The notes: generated by a model not told the origin, from the letters alone. A stretch of DNA of 64,000 nucleotides from Bemisia tabaci (GCF_918797505.1 NC_092802.1:21287883-21351882); one strand, 5' to 3'. Numbered from the stretch's first letter, positions 43,014 through 54,995 are shown. Translations and numbers: made by a program.

Positions 43014-43149
43014 GGACGACACACGGTGCGTTAAGGACTATGATACGTGTTTCTACGTCAACGTTTTACGTTGAATACGTATGCGGTTCGGATACGCACA
43101 TTTCTTGGCTTAAAACGTACGCATTTATACTAAAACTCGACTCGCTTTG

Positions 43150-43151
43150 TG

Positions 43152-43186
<35 letters not shown>
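43150..43186 (+). repeat. Poly(A) tract
   Basis: About 35 uninterrupted A. No retroelement recognised upstream. Confidence 0.88.
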
Positions 43187-43188
<2 letters not shown>

Positions 43189-43603
43189 GCAGACCAAGAG
43201 GCAGTGTTTCACGTTTTATCAGAGCATCTTGTCGGAGCAATTTATTCCGGATAAAACTTCACTCCTCCATATTTCCACATGAGCCCTGGAAAGCATGGCT
43301 GCACATGTAAAATAGGGCTCATGTGGGAACTGAGTTACGCCCATACGTCTGAGGAGCAACGAAAAGATGGACACGGCGGCATTATTCAAGCTGGCGAGTG
43401 CTTTGAAATTCAAATGAGAACAGCGCACTCTGCCGAGTCGAGACTGTTCCTTATCAGTAAATCTCACCCAACGATTTGTTACTCCACTTTATCGCCGTGT
43501 TTTTCTGAATTTTGTGGCTCCGATAATGGAGATGGATGGCCGCGCCGATTTTCCGGGAGTTTTCGTCCGAGCACAAGAACTGTTGCGCTTTGTTTTTTTT
43601 GGT
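43187..43603. other. Spacer, no gene
   Basis: 43275-43350 shares short blocks with 9860-9935 (AAAGCATGG, GGCTCATGTGG, TACGCCC). The 128-aa ORF at 43279-43665 overlaps that repeat and the next MITE and is not treated as a gene. Confidence 0.45.
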
Positions 43604-43607
43604 TATA

Positions 43608-43859
43608 CTACCGTGCTAAGGAAAAACGCCGTATGAACCGTCAGGCGTTGCCAAATTTCCTTTGATAAAACATGAATTTCCTGGTAAACTCATGAATATT
43701 TTCCTTCCATTTTTTCGGATAATTTTGTTCGCAATTTACCTAAAGCCCCTGAAAATTTCAAGGAAAAATATTTATAAGTTTCCTCAAAAATGAACATTTA
43801 CTTGAAGGAAATTTGGCAACTCTCGAATGTTCATATGGCGTTCTTTCTTAGCATCGCAG
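43608..43859. repeat. Family P MITE with TATA TSD
   Basis: 252 bp. Ends CTACCGTGCTAAGGAAAAAC and GTTCTTTCTTAGCATCGCAG, then GCCGTATGAACC and its partner. Flanked by TATA on both sides (43604-43607 and 43860-43863). Confidence 0.9.
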
Positions 43860-43863
43860 TATA

Positions 43864-44098
43864 CTTCTTGCATTGGGTTAAATCCTCGTACTCCTCGCCA
43901 GGCAGAGACGAATCGTCCTACCTGAATTGGATTCTATTTTACAATATGGAACTAAAATATCTGGATCATCTGTGAAAACGCCTATAAGCATAGGTAAACT
44001 AATGGTGTATACGTTGTTTCTAAACTAAGCCAGAGGTTTCAGTTCCAAATGGCAAAATGCGGTCAAATTTCGCTTTACTTAAGTTTCCCCTCATTTAT
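43864..44098. other. Spacer
   Basis: 44040-44075 resembles one arm of the palindrome at 7668-7812 (AGTTCCAAATGGCAAAATGC). Nothing else. Confidence 0.4.
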
Positions 44099-44380
44099 CA
44101 CTTTATTGACGGAGAACGATACTACTTAATGCAAAATTTGGTTCTTTTAGTTGAATCCGTGCGAATTTTACTTACAGTCAGTCTTTATAGTTAAAAAAGT
44201 GTCGTTTTGGTATCGTTAAGTTTGAGTTAGTGAAACAATAACAAAACAACGTTCCTTTAACTAAAAAAAAAACTGACATTGAGTAATATTCGCACTGATT
44301 TTACTCAAATAAACCAAAATTTGTAGAAAAGAAACGACGCTTTGAATGAAGATAATGTCTCAAGAAAATTTTTTGCAGTG
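44099..44380. repeat. Family T MITE, copy 2
   Basis: Collinear with 21649-21950: AAATTTGGTTCTTTTAGTTG, ACAGTCAGTCTTTATAGTTA, GGTATCGTTAAGTTTGAGTT and a right end CAAGAAAATTTTTTGCAGTG. The left tip is worn. Confidence 0.75.
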
Positions 44381-45494
44381 AACACGTGGACTAAAAACTT
44401 CAGTAAAGTTTCTTTTCTGGAACACTGAGGAGTTTCTATTTACATAAATGATCGTTCGTAAAATTTTAATAGGAGAACGACAATGTCGGCAAGAAATTTT
44501 TTTCAGTGTGTGTTGAAACTTGCCACAAAACTTGCGCGTGGAGTTTCGTCCTACAATGTTATTCTCACTAGCGAAATCTGCATACATCGTTAAAGTTTTG
44601 ATTTTTCTTGATCACCGCACCGATTTTACGGACGGCTGTTTTCAAGTCCTCGGAGAAAAAACCCACTACTGCGAGGGCCTACGGGTCGCTTTCCAAGCAC
44701 TTAATGTGCACTTGAAAAATAACAATAACAAAGCTCCGCTTTTTTTAGCGCTCCCTCTTTCCGATCGGTGGCTGAAAGCTTTGATTGTGCACTTAAACAG
44801 GGTGAAGGGGAGGTCCGGGGTCGAAGAAAAGGGGTATTTAAAACAAAGGAGGGTCTTTTGCCAGCCTTTTCCAAACGTCAATTGACTCTTCAAACTCCAC
44901 GAACGGGGCTGAGCGCAACACTTATCGATATTCAGATGAACGCCCTGTTGCCACATTTGGTGACATCCAGGCGAAGGGAAAAAAATTACGGTCTGCGGGC
45001 TGACTCGCAAGATGCGTAGATCAACTGCATTCCGTTCAATGAAATCAATTTAGTATACAAAAAATAATAATAAAAATAGACAGGCTGTTCGACAGAAAGA
45101 TTATAAATTCACTTTTTTCTCTCTCTTTCATTCCAACAAACAGTACTTACGTTTTTCCTGATGACCCAGTTGGCGAAGAGACTTTGTAGGACTTTGAGGT
45201 AAACCTTGCTTTATTCCAACTGGGTCATGGACAAAAATGTAAGAATGTCAGTTGTTGAAATAGAAGAGCAGGATAGAATTACATTCAAAATTGCAACAAC
45301 AACACGCCTGTCTAATGATACTTTAGCATGTGATGGCTGAATTTATCCAAGTAAGTGCATTTCATAAACTGCGTGATTGCAGAATGCAAGGTAAAATTTT
45401 CTGTAACATACTCAGCGGGGCTAAAAAATTCCTTGGCGGTTCCAGGAAAATATTCAATTTTGGTTCCAAATCATCCGAAATTCACGCCGGGTTG
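44381..45494. other. 5' flank of the ionotropic receptor
   Basis: No recognised repeat. Overlapping ORFs at 44520-45019 on both strands lack motifs. The receptor frame is open back to an ATG at 45330, but residues before 45495 do not look like a signal peptide. Confidence 0.4.
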
Positions 45495-47735
45495 ATGGAT
45501 GTGATTAAAATTGCGCTAATTCTCCTTTGGATTTCGTGTGGTGCTACCGCAGACAAAATAACGGTAGAGAGCCAAACTAGTGACGATTCTTTCCTCATCC
45601 AGGTATGTGAAAACACATTAAGACTTTCACACTTACGGCTATCTTACATCGTAAACTTAGGTCGAGATACCTGCTGCTCCCAACTTGTCCAACAACTCCA
45701 CAATAACGCAATGACCACCATACTGACGAATCGGTCTGATTTCAGTAACTTTATGATGGATGAAGTCAGTAAAAATATAGTATTCGTCGTGAACGATTGC
45801 AGTGACATCGTGAACGTCATGCTAAACACGATGCGAGGATACTCAAGCTCCTGTCATTACAACACAAATAATACGACAGAGCGACTGATGGCAAACAATT
45901 ACATTGGTCCACAGTCTGTACGCCAAAAATCAGAGTTCCCAAATATTTGTATATTTTATGATTCTAACTCCGGTGCCGCTCTCAGAGATTTTCACAGACC
46001 CTGCGATGCATTCATCACTGTGAATGATGAAGATATACAAAACGGGAGTGTTTTAAAGAAAGAATTGCTGGATTTTACGGACGGAGCCTTCAATAAAATT
46101 TGGAACCCAGATAACTACTTGATATTCGTGGTATTCTCTGATGCGCGAGGGAATAGATCGGAAGTGGAAGAGCAGGGGTTGAGCTGTAACTTACCCTTCA
46201 TTTTCCGATTGATTTGGAGGATTTTCAAGGGACGGAAGACTGTGATTTGCACGAGGGCGGAATGCTTCTGGTACGACTCGTTTTTCAACAGGACCCACGT
46301 CTTCAAGGGGTCGAAAGGTGAGAAGTACTTCAATTTCGAATGGCGGTCACTGAACCGGAAAACGTTACGCATACTGAGTATTGACACTTCCGAGAGTACT
46401 TTCGAACTACAAACAGGGCACAATCAGTGGAAACAGCCCGTCTTCAATGTACTCGATGAGCTGGCCAAACGCCGAAAGGGATTGAATTTTATTCTTCCGT
46501 CGAATAAGATGAATGAGGATCTACCCGAGCACAAAAACGCGATTAAATACGACATTGATTTCATGATGATCGATGCGACTCCTCGCTTGAGAACCAGGAA
46601 CTACGAAAACTATGACCACACCGTCGTCACCAATTTCGGGTCTTTCTGCTTCTTCGTACCGCGGAAGGGTTTCAAGCCTCAGTATTTGACCGTTTTCAAA
46701 TGCTTCAGCCTGAAGCTTTGGGTGTGCTTCCTGATTACCACGACGACATTCCTCCTCGTGCACTACTTCCACAAACGGTTTCAGCTGCAGCAGTTGGCGC
46801 ATTTATATTCAGAATACGAGCTCATCCAGTACGAGAGCCTCTCAACCACCCTGACCATCTACCGATACTTCTTGTGTGTCTCCCAACCGCGATTACTGCT
46901 CGGGAAGCTGATGTCCGGGAAGATCCTGTTTATAATATTCGCGTTCGGAGCGATAATACTGACCACATTGCTACAGAGTGGGATGGTGACCTTCCTGAGC
47001 ACTCTCATCCGCTACGCTGACATCGACACGATACATGAGCTCGCTGAGTCGGATCTCTTGATCCAGTCGCCACATTTGGATGAGGATGCGAAATTTTTGA
47101 GCAAAGACCAAAAGTTCGATTGGATTAGAGAGCGCCTCGTGGAGAGTTTCTCTCTTCAGTAACGAGGTCGTCCTTGAATTTATGGAATACGCTTCCGAAC
47201 TTCCATTTGGAGGTTACTTTCAAAATATTTCGTATATAAATTATGAAGGTGAATCGGTCGGGTGTAGATTCTGCAATGATCTCATGAAAATTTCAAAATT
47301 CAAAATTTCGGTAGAAACCGTGCTTAAAAATATGGGAGCGATGCTGGCATCAGATGCATTCCTGGTAGGGGCACCCACTCAGATTGTGGGGCGAAATAGG
47401 GCTGTAAGAGACCTACCCGGGAGTCTTCGAATTCCACGCTATTCGAGAATGCTTCATCAGCTACCCGATGATGTATCTCATACCAAAACACATGTTTGCT
47501 CGTGAAGAGTTCAATCGACTTCTAACACGATCTTTTGAGACGGGACTTTCCGTTATGGCGAAAGGGGACGTCACGTTTCACGGTGACTCATTTCAACGAG
47601 ACTTTAAGGAGGTACTTGAGCTCCGTGAGGCCTTTTACCATGCGAGATTTGCTAATCGCATTTATCTGTCTAGGGGCTGGACTTCTCGTGAGTTTCATTG
47701 TTTTCCTATTGGAAGTTGCTGTTCACTTGCAGTGA
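45495..47735 (+). pseudogene. Divergent ionotropic receptor (IR), 3' part frameshifted
   Basis: Ionotropic receptors are ligand-gated cation channels derived from ionotropic glutamate receptors and act in sensory dendrites. The open frame runs 45330-47162; I prefer the ATG at 45495 because MDVIKIALILLWISCGATA is a good signal peptide. A long extracellular region with N-glycosylation-type sequons follows. LRILSIDTSESTFEL (about 46365) resembles the start of ligand-binding lobe S1. The first membrane span is LKLWVCFLITTTTFLLVHYF (about 46709-46768), and the conserved channel helix is GKILFIIFAFGAIILTTLLQ then SGMVTFLSTLI (about 46917-47009). Lobe S2 starts with YADIDTIHELAESDLLIQS. S2 then continues across three +1 shifts: near 47150 (to VVLEFMEYASELPFGGYF), near 47420 (to SYPMMYLIPKHMFAREEFN), and near 47630 (to the last membrane span LLIAFICLGAGLLVSFIVFL). 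About 745 codons in all, single-exon, a usual IR size. The glutamate-binding residues are not evident, as in divergent IRs. Recent pseudogene, or an intact gene with sequencing indels. Confidence 0.85.
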
Positions 47736-47882
47736 TTTATGAAAACTCCAATACTGAAGCGTTACCATTGAACTCATCTTTATGGGAAAAACTGAGTGTT
47801 GGTGGGTCCGCTTCAAAATTTTGCTGGAGCGAAGAAGGAGTTGTTTCAAATGCAAAATAACTCTGACGCCACGACGAACACG
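47736..47882. other. 3' flank of the ionotropic receptor
   Basis: No conserved feature seen; the reading frame that overlaps the last exon sequence here (to 47860) has no IR similarity. Confidence 0.4.
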
Positions 47883-48057
47883 CACGGAAAAAATAGATTG
47901 CTGATTTAACAATTAAATTGTTGAAAAATATGTCCGATATGCTTCAAAAGTACATTTTACAATAGCGGAAAGCTAATGCATTTTTTCTAGTGTAAAATCT
48001 ATATTGAAACTTTTTTTAACTACAAAATTGTGTAATCATCAATTCATTTTTTCCGTC
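47883..48057. repeat. Small MITE-like element with ACGGAAAAAAT ends
   Basis: CACGGAAAAAATAGATTG at the left and CAATTCATTTTTTCCGTCCG at the right form imperfect inverted ends of about 18 bp. Non-coding. Confidence 0.55.
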
Positions 48058-48197
48058 CGTTGGAAAGTCTGACAGTCGAGCCTAATTGTATTGGTTTTCT
48101 GTTAGAAGAACAATAAGTCTGAAAACTCACAAAACCTAGTGTCCTGCGTGATCAAAAAAACCCAGGGCTTGTGATTTTTTCGATTACCGCCCTTTTA

Positions 48198-48703
48198 AAG
48201 GTGAATCCAGGCTTGGAACTTCGCGATTTGGCCACCACGTCGCGCTGCTCAGAATAGCCGTATATATTTGCCAAAATAATAAAAACCGTAATACTTATTC
48301 AAGATTGGGGATCCAGGGGATATAGCAACATACTTGAGGAACACTCAGTAAAAAAATCTTCCCAAAATTCCCAAAAATAAAGTCGTAACTACGGCGGAAA
48401 GTAATTCCCATTGCGGCAATGGGAGAGAGAGAGAGACAGAACATGAGGGATTCGGTTGCGCGCTCGGCCGCCGCGGCTGAGCTGAAAGTTTCAGCCGTAC
48501 TTTCTCTGCGCTTGTAATTCTAATTGCCAATATTTTTGGCTCAAAAAATCAAGCAAAAAATAATCTATATCTTGTGGATCTGCTTTTTGTAATTTGAACA
48601 ATATTATTTCAGTAATCGTTGAAGGAAAGTGAAATTCTCAGTGGTGACTGGTGGCGCTATCTCTTATCTTGAATTATCCCATATCGAACCCTGGATTCAC
48701 CTT
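48198..48703. repeat. 506-bp element with AAGGTGAATCCAGG inverted ends
   Basis: Left AAGGTGAATCCAGG and right CCTGGATTCACCTT are perfect complements. Inward, TTCGCGATTTGGCCACCACG and CTGGTGGCGCTAT are weak partners. The interior has a GC-rich CGGCCGCCGCGGC stretch and a GAGAGAGAGAGA run. No coding. Confidence 0.65.
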
Positions 48704-50871
48704 ACAGAAACCGCTCCTAACAATTATCAACGCTCCATAAAGGTATATTACGACAAAGTCATAATTTAAAACAGACGGGGTATCCCCGACTCCAATTGAA
48801 ATTCAAAATGGCTACTGTAATGTGTCGCTGTATCCAATTTTATATAGAAAGACTACGATAAACCCATAAACTCAACATAGTAGCTTGCCTACTCTGGAGA
48901 GTGAAAGAAAAATGACAATACGTCATTTTCCTTGTTTATTTCGGTTTGAAGACTGTATCACAAAACAGAGGTCTATTTTAAGTCTTGGGTAGAGTTGTGA
49001 AAAAGGACTGGACTCATCTACGTTCAATTATTTCTTGCTGTAGTATACTTCCTGAAGTAAGAAGTTCAAAAATGTGAACTATACACTACGCAGGCTTCGA
49101 AGATAATGGCATAACTCAGACCTTACCCGGTGTCGTTTATGCATGCTTTTTGACCCCATTTTCCACAAGAAAGGAGTGATTGCAGAGAAAACAATAGATA
49201 ACATGAAAAAAAAAGAAAAGAAAAAATTAGTTGGCACCCCGGATGCCTCGCATGAGGTCTCATCTTGAAAATGGAATTCCCTCCGAAAAAAATGTCTCTA
49301 AGAACTGCGGTCCTTTTTCCTTTAAATGGAATCATAAAACATTCGACTCTTTTTTTAATTTAAGCTAAATATGTATATTGACACGATAAATAGTTGTTTG
49401 TTGCAAAGTAGATTTCTCTTTAATCATACTTTGTTTTCATATTATTCCACAAATTTAACATACTATATTTGTATAAATCCACACTACTAGTTGCACTAAT
49501 GGTTAAGATAGGGCTTTTTCCTGTTCATTTTTGGTTAATATCAATTTTTGGTTTTATACCGTGCTCGTATTTGTATTCTGCGACACAAATAGTAATAGCA
49601 TGTTGTCAAGTCTCTAAGCATTGTGAAACATTATTCTTATTATGATCGTGCACATTTAAATTGATTAAATTACTCAAATAATGATTATATTTCAGCACTA
49701 ATTAAGCGTTAAGTAATTCGCTTCATTAAAAACAATTGTGTGTATCCGTTCCATTTCATTCTGAATTATTGTCTTTCCATTTAGGGACCACAGAGTCAAA
49801 GCGCAAGTTTTTCAAGAATAGATTGTGCTTGATACAGAAATTCAATTGAGTATACTTTAAATTTCTTTTTTTGATGAGTTTTTTCATTCTTTTAAAATTG
49901 CGGCTCGAAACTGACAGCCGGACTCATATAAGTGTAGAGCGGCAGATATTGCAGCGCCTCTCAACGAATATCGAAAACAGAAAAAGTACGATGGATACGT
50001 AGAAACTGAGCCTGAAATTATGGTAAAACAATGATGAAATTATTCATTTTCTGATGAATATTATGCATTTTTCTATCAGGATTGTTAACATTTAGTCATG
50101 CAAGATGCAAAGAAATGAGCATACTACGGTGCACATTGAGCAACCGACGGTTGAAGTTTTTTTACTCACTGCAGACATATTGAAATCGGATGGACTAATT
50201 GAGGTGCTGGAACTTACCTAAAAAATAAGAGAGAAATAACACATAATTAGTAACAGTGAAAATGACGGTGATTTGGATAGGATAAATTAGAAACTGACCT
50301 TCGTCGAGCTTTTAGTTTAAGACTAATAGTATTTTTGATACATTTGTGGATAAATTGCCGGTGATTACTAATTGCCTATAAATTATACATATGTGTATAA
50401 GTAAATAAATAAATGTACCGTTTGGCTTTATAATTTTGTATACATTTTGACACCCCCCCCCCCCAACACTAGAATCTAGGAGAGCTCCGGATAAAAGACA
50501 AAAAATGAATGGAAGAAAACGAGCAATGTGATACCGCGATTCTCATGCCGCGACACTTGGAAATTTTTACGTGAGAGTGAAAGTTGACTATAGGCGAGCG
50601 TATGAAACAACAAAAAGGGGAGGATGTAGAAAGTAATGGTCATGATTCGATTAAAGTCTCGTTATGCTAATGCATCGCGGCACGGGGCGAACCATTGCGA
50701 AGCCGACAAACGCTCCCATGCCTTTTGCGATCGTCTGCATTTAAACGACATTGAAATTGAATAACCTTTGGCGCGTCATGGGCGAGGGCAAGAGGGGGTA
50801 ATCCACGCCCCCACCTCTCCCGTATTGTTAATTTGACTTATTTTCGGGAATTTTCAATTGAATTTAGGGTA
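48704..50871. other. No gene recognised; unique AT-rich and GC-island sequence
   Basis: About 2.1 kb without a convincing ORF or repeat. 50452-50464 is a C run. 50640-50830 is a GC-richer island with TATGCTAATGCATCGCGGCA, a POU-type word in a possibly regulatory context. Confidence 0.4.
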
Positions 50872-51237
50872 CACTGAAAAAAATTCTCGGCGTTTTTACC
50901 AAGGTCCGTTGGTACCTTTACCATCTCACTTTTTTACCAATTATTGGTAAATTTACCAAGACAGACTGGGAAGCTTGCCTAAAAACTGGTATTTTTACTT
51001 TTTTTTTAGGTAAGAATACCACTTTTATTGGTAATCAATTCCCGGTAACTTTGCCATTTTATCTCGGTAATTCTACCACAGTCGATGAAAAATATTGGCG
51101 TTTTTACCAAGGTCCAGTAAAATTACTAATTCCATAAATGGTAATTTTACCAAGAAAAAAATGGGATCAAATAGAACCCTGAATTCTTGGTAATTTTACC
51201 CTTTTCTTAGTAAATACACCGAGATTTTTTTTCAGTG
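50872..51237. repeat. TTTTACCA-rich palindromic MITE (family X), TA-flanked
   Basis: 366 bp. Ends CACTGAAAAAAATTCTCGG and CCGAGATTTTTTTTCAGTG, flanked by TA (50870-50871 and 51238-51239). The interior repeats TTTTACCA and TGGTAA many times in both orientations, so almost the whole element can fold. Non-coding. Confidence 0.85.
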
Positions 51238-51239
51238 TA

Positions 51240-51993
51240 TTTCTTGAGAATTTCCGACCCATCCCTTCTCTACGTTGAATTCTCCATTTTTAGTCTGAAT
51301 TTTTTGATACTTAGATTAAGTTATAATCAAAACTCTATGAAAAATTAAAAAAAAACAGCATTGCTTTTCAGAAAATTAAAACTTTATCAGGGGATTTTGC
51401 CAATTCTTGAGCGGCTATACGGCATTTTCGTTTTCCCTCAGTGCGGCAGAAAAAGGTAGGTATGTCTCAGTTGACCCAAGGGCTCCATTGCACTCTCAAA
51501 AATCTAAGGGCCACATAAAATGGGCGTTATAATTATATAAAATTTGGGTTCGGGGACTAACACAAGGTTTTGGCGAGACAATACATCGGATTCGGTTCTG
51601 ACTCAAAAAATTCGCGGCCCTAAGTGGCCATGGGTCGAACCGTGTTGATTTTGTCACAACAGACAAGCTTAAAAAACTGAACCAGGTTTAAAAGAGACGC
51701 ACCCCGTCAATTTTTTGGGGGAAAATGACAATGAGTATGGCGTAGTTTCAGGTTCAACAAGTCGCACATTATTTCCTTTCTTAAAAATTCAAAGTCAAGA
51801 AAAAATTACTTGAACGTGAAAACTGGCGTTCAACATTGTCTTTAGCATTGAGTCTGGCTGAGGAATAAAGCCTAAAACCTCTACTTCTCTCTTTGAACGT
51901 GACGCAACTCAGTGCTTTTCAGTCAAACTTGGTCCAATTCCGGCTTGAACTCGGTGTTGACAATTTACGGGAGCCTGCGATCACGGACCAATA
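51240..51993. other. Spacer, no gene
   Basis: No recognised gene or repeat. Confidence 0.4.
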
Positions 51994-52243
51994 CTGCCGT
52001 GCTAAGGAAGAAAGCCGCATAAGCCTTCGGGCGTCGCCTTTCCTCCGGCAAATCACTAATTTTCAGGAAAATTTCTGAATATTTTTCTGCCAAATTCTTA
52101 GATAATTTTGCTCGTAATTTGATCTAAAGTGTCTTAAAATTTCAAGAAAAAATATTCATAACTTTCCTCAAAAATAAACATTTTATCGAAGGAAATTCGG
52201 CAACTCTCGAAAGTCCATACGGCGTTTTTCCTTAGCACGGCAG
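51994..52243. repeat. Family P MITE, near-perfect TSD
   Basis: 250 bp, ends CTGCCGTGCTAAGGAAGAAA and GTTTTTCCTTAGCACGGCAG. Flanks are AATA (51990-51993) and AACA (52244-52247). Interior blocks match the other P copies. Confidence 0.88.
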
Positions 52244-52625
52244 AACAGAACCACCAACATTTCCCGGGAGTGTGTGAACAATAGATTTTTCTCGGCGACT
52301 CAGCTCATCGGGTGCCGCATCGATTATCGAAAGGCGCGGAGGTGAAGAAGCTGAAGAAGTTGGATTCGAAGGGGTCCGATCCCCGGGGAGCGATTGTCAC
52401 CGGGGTGGCGCGGCGGGGTTGGTGACGTCAGCACAGCATTATCGGTCCCTCCAGACGGCCCTGCGGCACTTGGCGGAGCCGTGAAAGTTCATCGCGCTTC
52501 CAGCTTTGGGGGAGTCCGATCGGGTGATAAGTTCTTTCGAATTTACAACATTTTTCGGGCTATCGATCGCGTCCTTTCTCCGGGCATTTGTCTCAAATTC
52601 CGTCATTGGTTCCTCAAGTTCCATT
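52244..52625. other. GC-rich spacer
   Basis: No recognised gene; short ORFs on both strands without motifs. Confidence 0.4.
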
Positions 52626-52800
52626 AGCAGGCTGATTGCTAAGATTAATAGACAAAGCGATAGACAAAAGAGACATAGGGAGCATGGAACGATCCTAGTG
52701 GTTGAAGTGGGTGGTTCTTATAGACTGAGGAAGAAAATGGTGGACTCGCTAAAGGGTCTCTCGTGGGTTGCCGTTAATTAGTATATTTATTACCTAGAGG
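52626..52800 (+). repeat. Family S, left half
   Basis: GGCTGATTGCTAAGATTAAT, GATAGACAAAAGAGACATAG, GTTCTTATAGACTGAGGAAG and CTCTCGTGGGTTGCCGTTAA, in the family order. The inverted half is absent. Confidence 0.8.
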
Positions 52801-53051
52801 TATCGTCAGATAAGTTGACGTTTGTTTACTCTCGGTTTGCAAGCGCAGACGACGAATTTAGACCTCTGCACGGACCGTCGTTTGCTACTATCCACCTTGA
52901 AAACATTTGTCTCATGATCGTATCGTAAAAACACTACTCATAACTGATGAGTCATCAGTTATGATCCGCGATTTTTGTGTGATTATGATTTCTGTGTGGC
53001 TAAAAATTAAATTATTACAAAGTTTGAAAGTATTAAAAAGCCTATCTAAGC

Positions 53052-53405
53052 CTAAACTCCCAAGCTCAAAAAAAGCTCTCCAGTTGAGGCCAAAATGGAA
53101 CTACTTACCACTTATACTACACCTGGGCTACTTTACTTGGGAACTCTAAAACTGAAAACACGGCATCACTGCTAATGTATTCGCTCCCTATCTTTGCACG
53201 GAGAGTTTGTCTTGATGTAGAGGTGGACTCTCAGGATAGCGTGGGAAATCCCCTCCATTTTGGCCTCAACTTGAGAGCTGTTTTTGAGCTTGGGAGTTGA
53301 TTTCAGAGAAAACCAGTGGCACCATCGTGTTTCTCGCGAACTTTTACATGAGAATCAATAGTCAAATCGCAAATTCCTCACACATGCAACATCTCCATTC
53401 CCACC
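53052..53405. repeat. Family A palindrome, copy 2
   Basis: Collinear with 308-775: AAACTCCCAAGCTCAAAAAA, GTTGAGGCCAAAATGGA, AACTGAAAACACGGCA, GGATAGCGTGGGAAATCCCC, and a right side ending CACACATGCAACATCTCC. The left arm is partly replaced, so the hairpin is incomplete. Confidence 0.8.
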
Positions 53406-54078
53406 AACCATACGATGATTTAGCTCACCCCTAATCTTCCGGTCCAACCTCCGGAGAACCGGCAACACCGGACGACGGAAGCACGGCGAAACTCGATAAA
53501 CAAATAGTTTAAAATCCAATTAAACAGAGGAGAGAAGTTGTTGGATGTCGGGAGCTGTAGGTTAGCGCGACCCCCCCCCCCCTTCCCTTCGGGGGTGTCG
53601 AGGAGCTTATAATCACGGAGATAAGGGACGAGGGGGTGAATCATTGGCGGGGCCGAGGGAAGGGCGCGCGAGGGATGCGAGGGTGGAGGGACCGGCGGAA
53701 TAGTAACCTTGTTTCGTCAGCGCGGGAGGCTGGGGACGGGGCTGGTCCGGTAACCCTCTTGTCTCGCGTGCAGTGCGGGAGTTAACGGATTTCTCGGTGC
53801 GCTACGGGTGATGAGAGTCGACGTTTGATCCGGCCGGATTGTTGAATTCCTGTCTGTTGAGGGTCGTTCCGTTTGGATTATTTGAAGCGCTCTGTTGTAA
53901 TTGGACGCGATTAAGACAAAAGGAGTCTATCTGCGTGGCGTGGGAGGGGGGAGGGGGTTTATAAAGCTATTCGTTTCGAAAATTTTAATTCGGTTCATCT
54001 ATCCCGGCCAAAACTTTTCGTTTCACTGAGTAAATTGGGACCGAGTTCACAGGAACGCACCGGCCGCCAAGTTGCACT
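53406..54078. other. GC-rich unique island
   Basis: C run at 53571-53582; G- and purine-rich 53640-53960. No recognised gene. Confidence 0.4.
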
Positions 54079-54309
54079 CACAGGAAAAAAGTCTCTAGGA
54101 TCCAGAGTTCAGACTCTTAAAAAATTTGACGAGCAAAAATACTCTCGATTCAATCGGATTTTTGTTTAGATTTAAAGGAAATCCGCTTGGCTGGCAGACT
54201 TGGCTCTCTCGATCCAAGCAAAAATCCGATTGTTTCAAGAGTAATCTTCCTTGTTCTACTTTTTAAGGGGTTGGATCTGGACTCTGGATCCAAGTGACTT
54301 GTTATTCCA
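54079..54309. repeat. Family W MITE, highly diverged
   Basis: CACAGGAAAAAAGTCTCTAG, GGATCCAGAGTTCAGACTCT, AATACTCTCGATTCAATCGG; the right side is ATCTGGACTCTGGATCCAAG. Recognisable as W but far from the other copies, so an older insertion. Confidence 0.7.
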
Positions 54310-54467
54310 ACGTTCCGGGGGGAAAATGAGCGGAGAATATTCTGTTTTGAAATCAAGCTGTCGTACATTTTCTTACATTCAAAATCAAGGTAAAAGGACA
54401 AATATTTTGAGCCTGAAAACATTTTTCAGGCTCAAAATCGATTATATATAAAAAAAGTGATCCGGCG

Positions 54468-54616
54468 CACTGAAAAAAAATACACATTAGATCTAGAGTC
54501 CAGACTCTTAAAAACATCGACAAGAAAAAACACTCTTGATTCAATCAGATTTTTGCTTATATTAAGAACCAAGCTTCTTAATTTGAGCGGATTTCCTTTT
54601 GATCGAAGCAAAAATC
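54468..54616 (+). repeat. Family W MITE, right half missing
   Basis: CACTGAAAAAAAATACACAT, TAGATCTAGAGTCCAGACTC, then the usual interior to GATCGAAGCAAAAATCTG, where it stops at the boundary of the next palindrome. Confidence 0.85.
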
Positions 54617-54995
54617 TGTAAGTGTGGCTGGCGCCACTTTTAACCATTTTTCAGGTCCCGAATTTTGAGACTCCTGTGTCACGCACCGGAAAAAAACACA
54701 CACATTGTATCTAGAGTCCTCTTGAAAACATTGACAAGAAAATATACTCTTGACTCGATCAGATTTTTGCTTAAATCAAGAACCAAGCTTCTTAATTGAG
54801 CGGATTTCCTTTTGATCGAAGCAAAAATCTGATCGAGTCAAGAGTATTTTTTCTTGTCGATGTTTTCATGAGTCTGGACTCTAGATCCAATGTGTCCCCC
54901 CCCCCCCCCCCCCCGGTGCGTGACACAGGAGTCTCAATATTCGGGACCTGGAAAACGCTTAAAAATGGCGCCAGCTCTCCCACTTACACTCTATG
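54617..54995. repeat. Palindromic element V, interrupted by a W element
   Basis: Left arm 54617-54683 and right arm 54919-54995 are imperfect complements: TCAGGTCCCGAATTTTGAGA and ACTCCTGTGTCACGCA on the left, mirrored on the right by TGCGTGACACAGGAGT and TCGGGACCTGG. The arms meet at the inserted W element. Confidence 0.78.
54684..54918. repeat. Family W MITE with C18 tract at its right end
   Basis: Starts CACCGGAAAAAAACACACAC and carries the usual interior. At the right end, where other copies have ATGTGTTTTTTTTCCAGTG, this copy has ATGTGT, an 18-base C run (54897-54914) and GGTG. Confidence 0.88.

Noticed and set aside
43279..43665. 128-residue ORF upstream of the receptor
   Set aside because: It overlaps a dispersed repeat and the left end of a P MITE; no motif.
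45330..45494. Upstream ATG extending the receptor by 55 residues
   Set aside because: The extension is not hydrophobic and would place the signal peptide internally; the ATG at 45495 is preferred.
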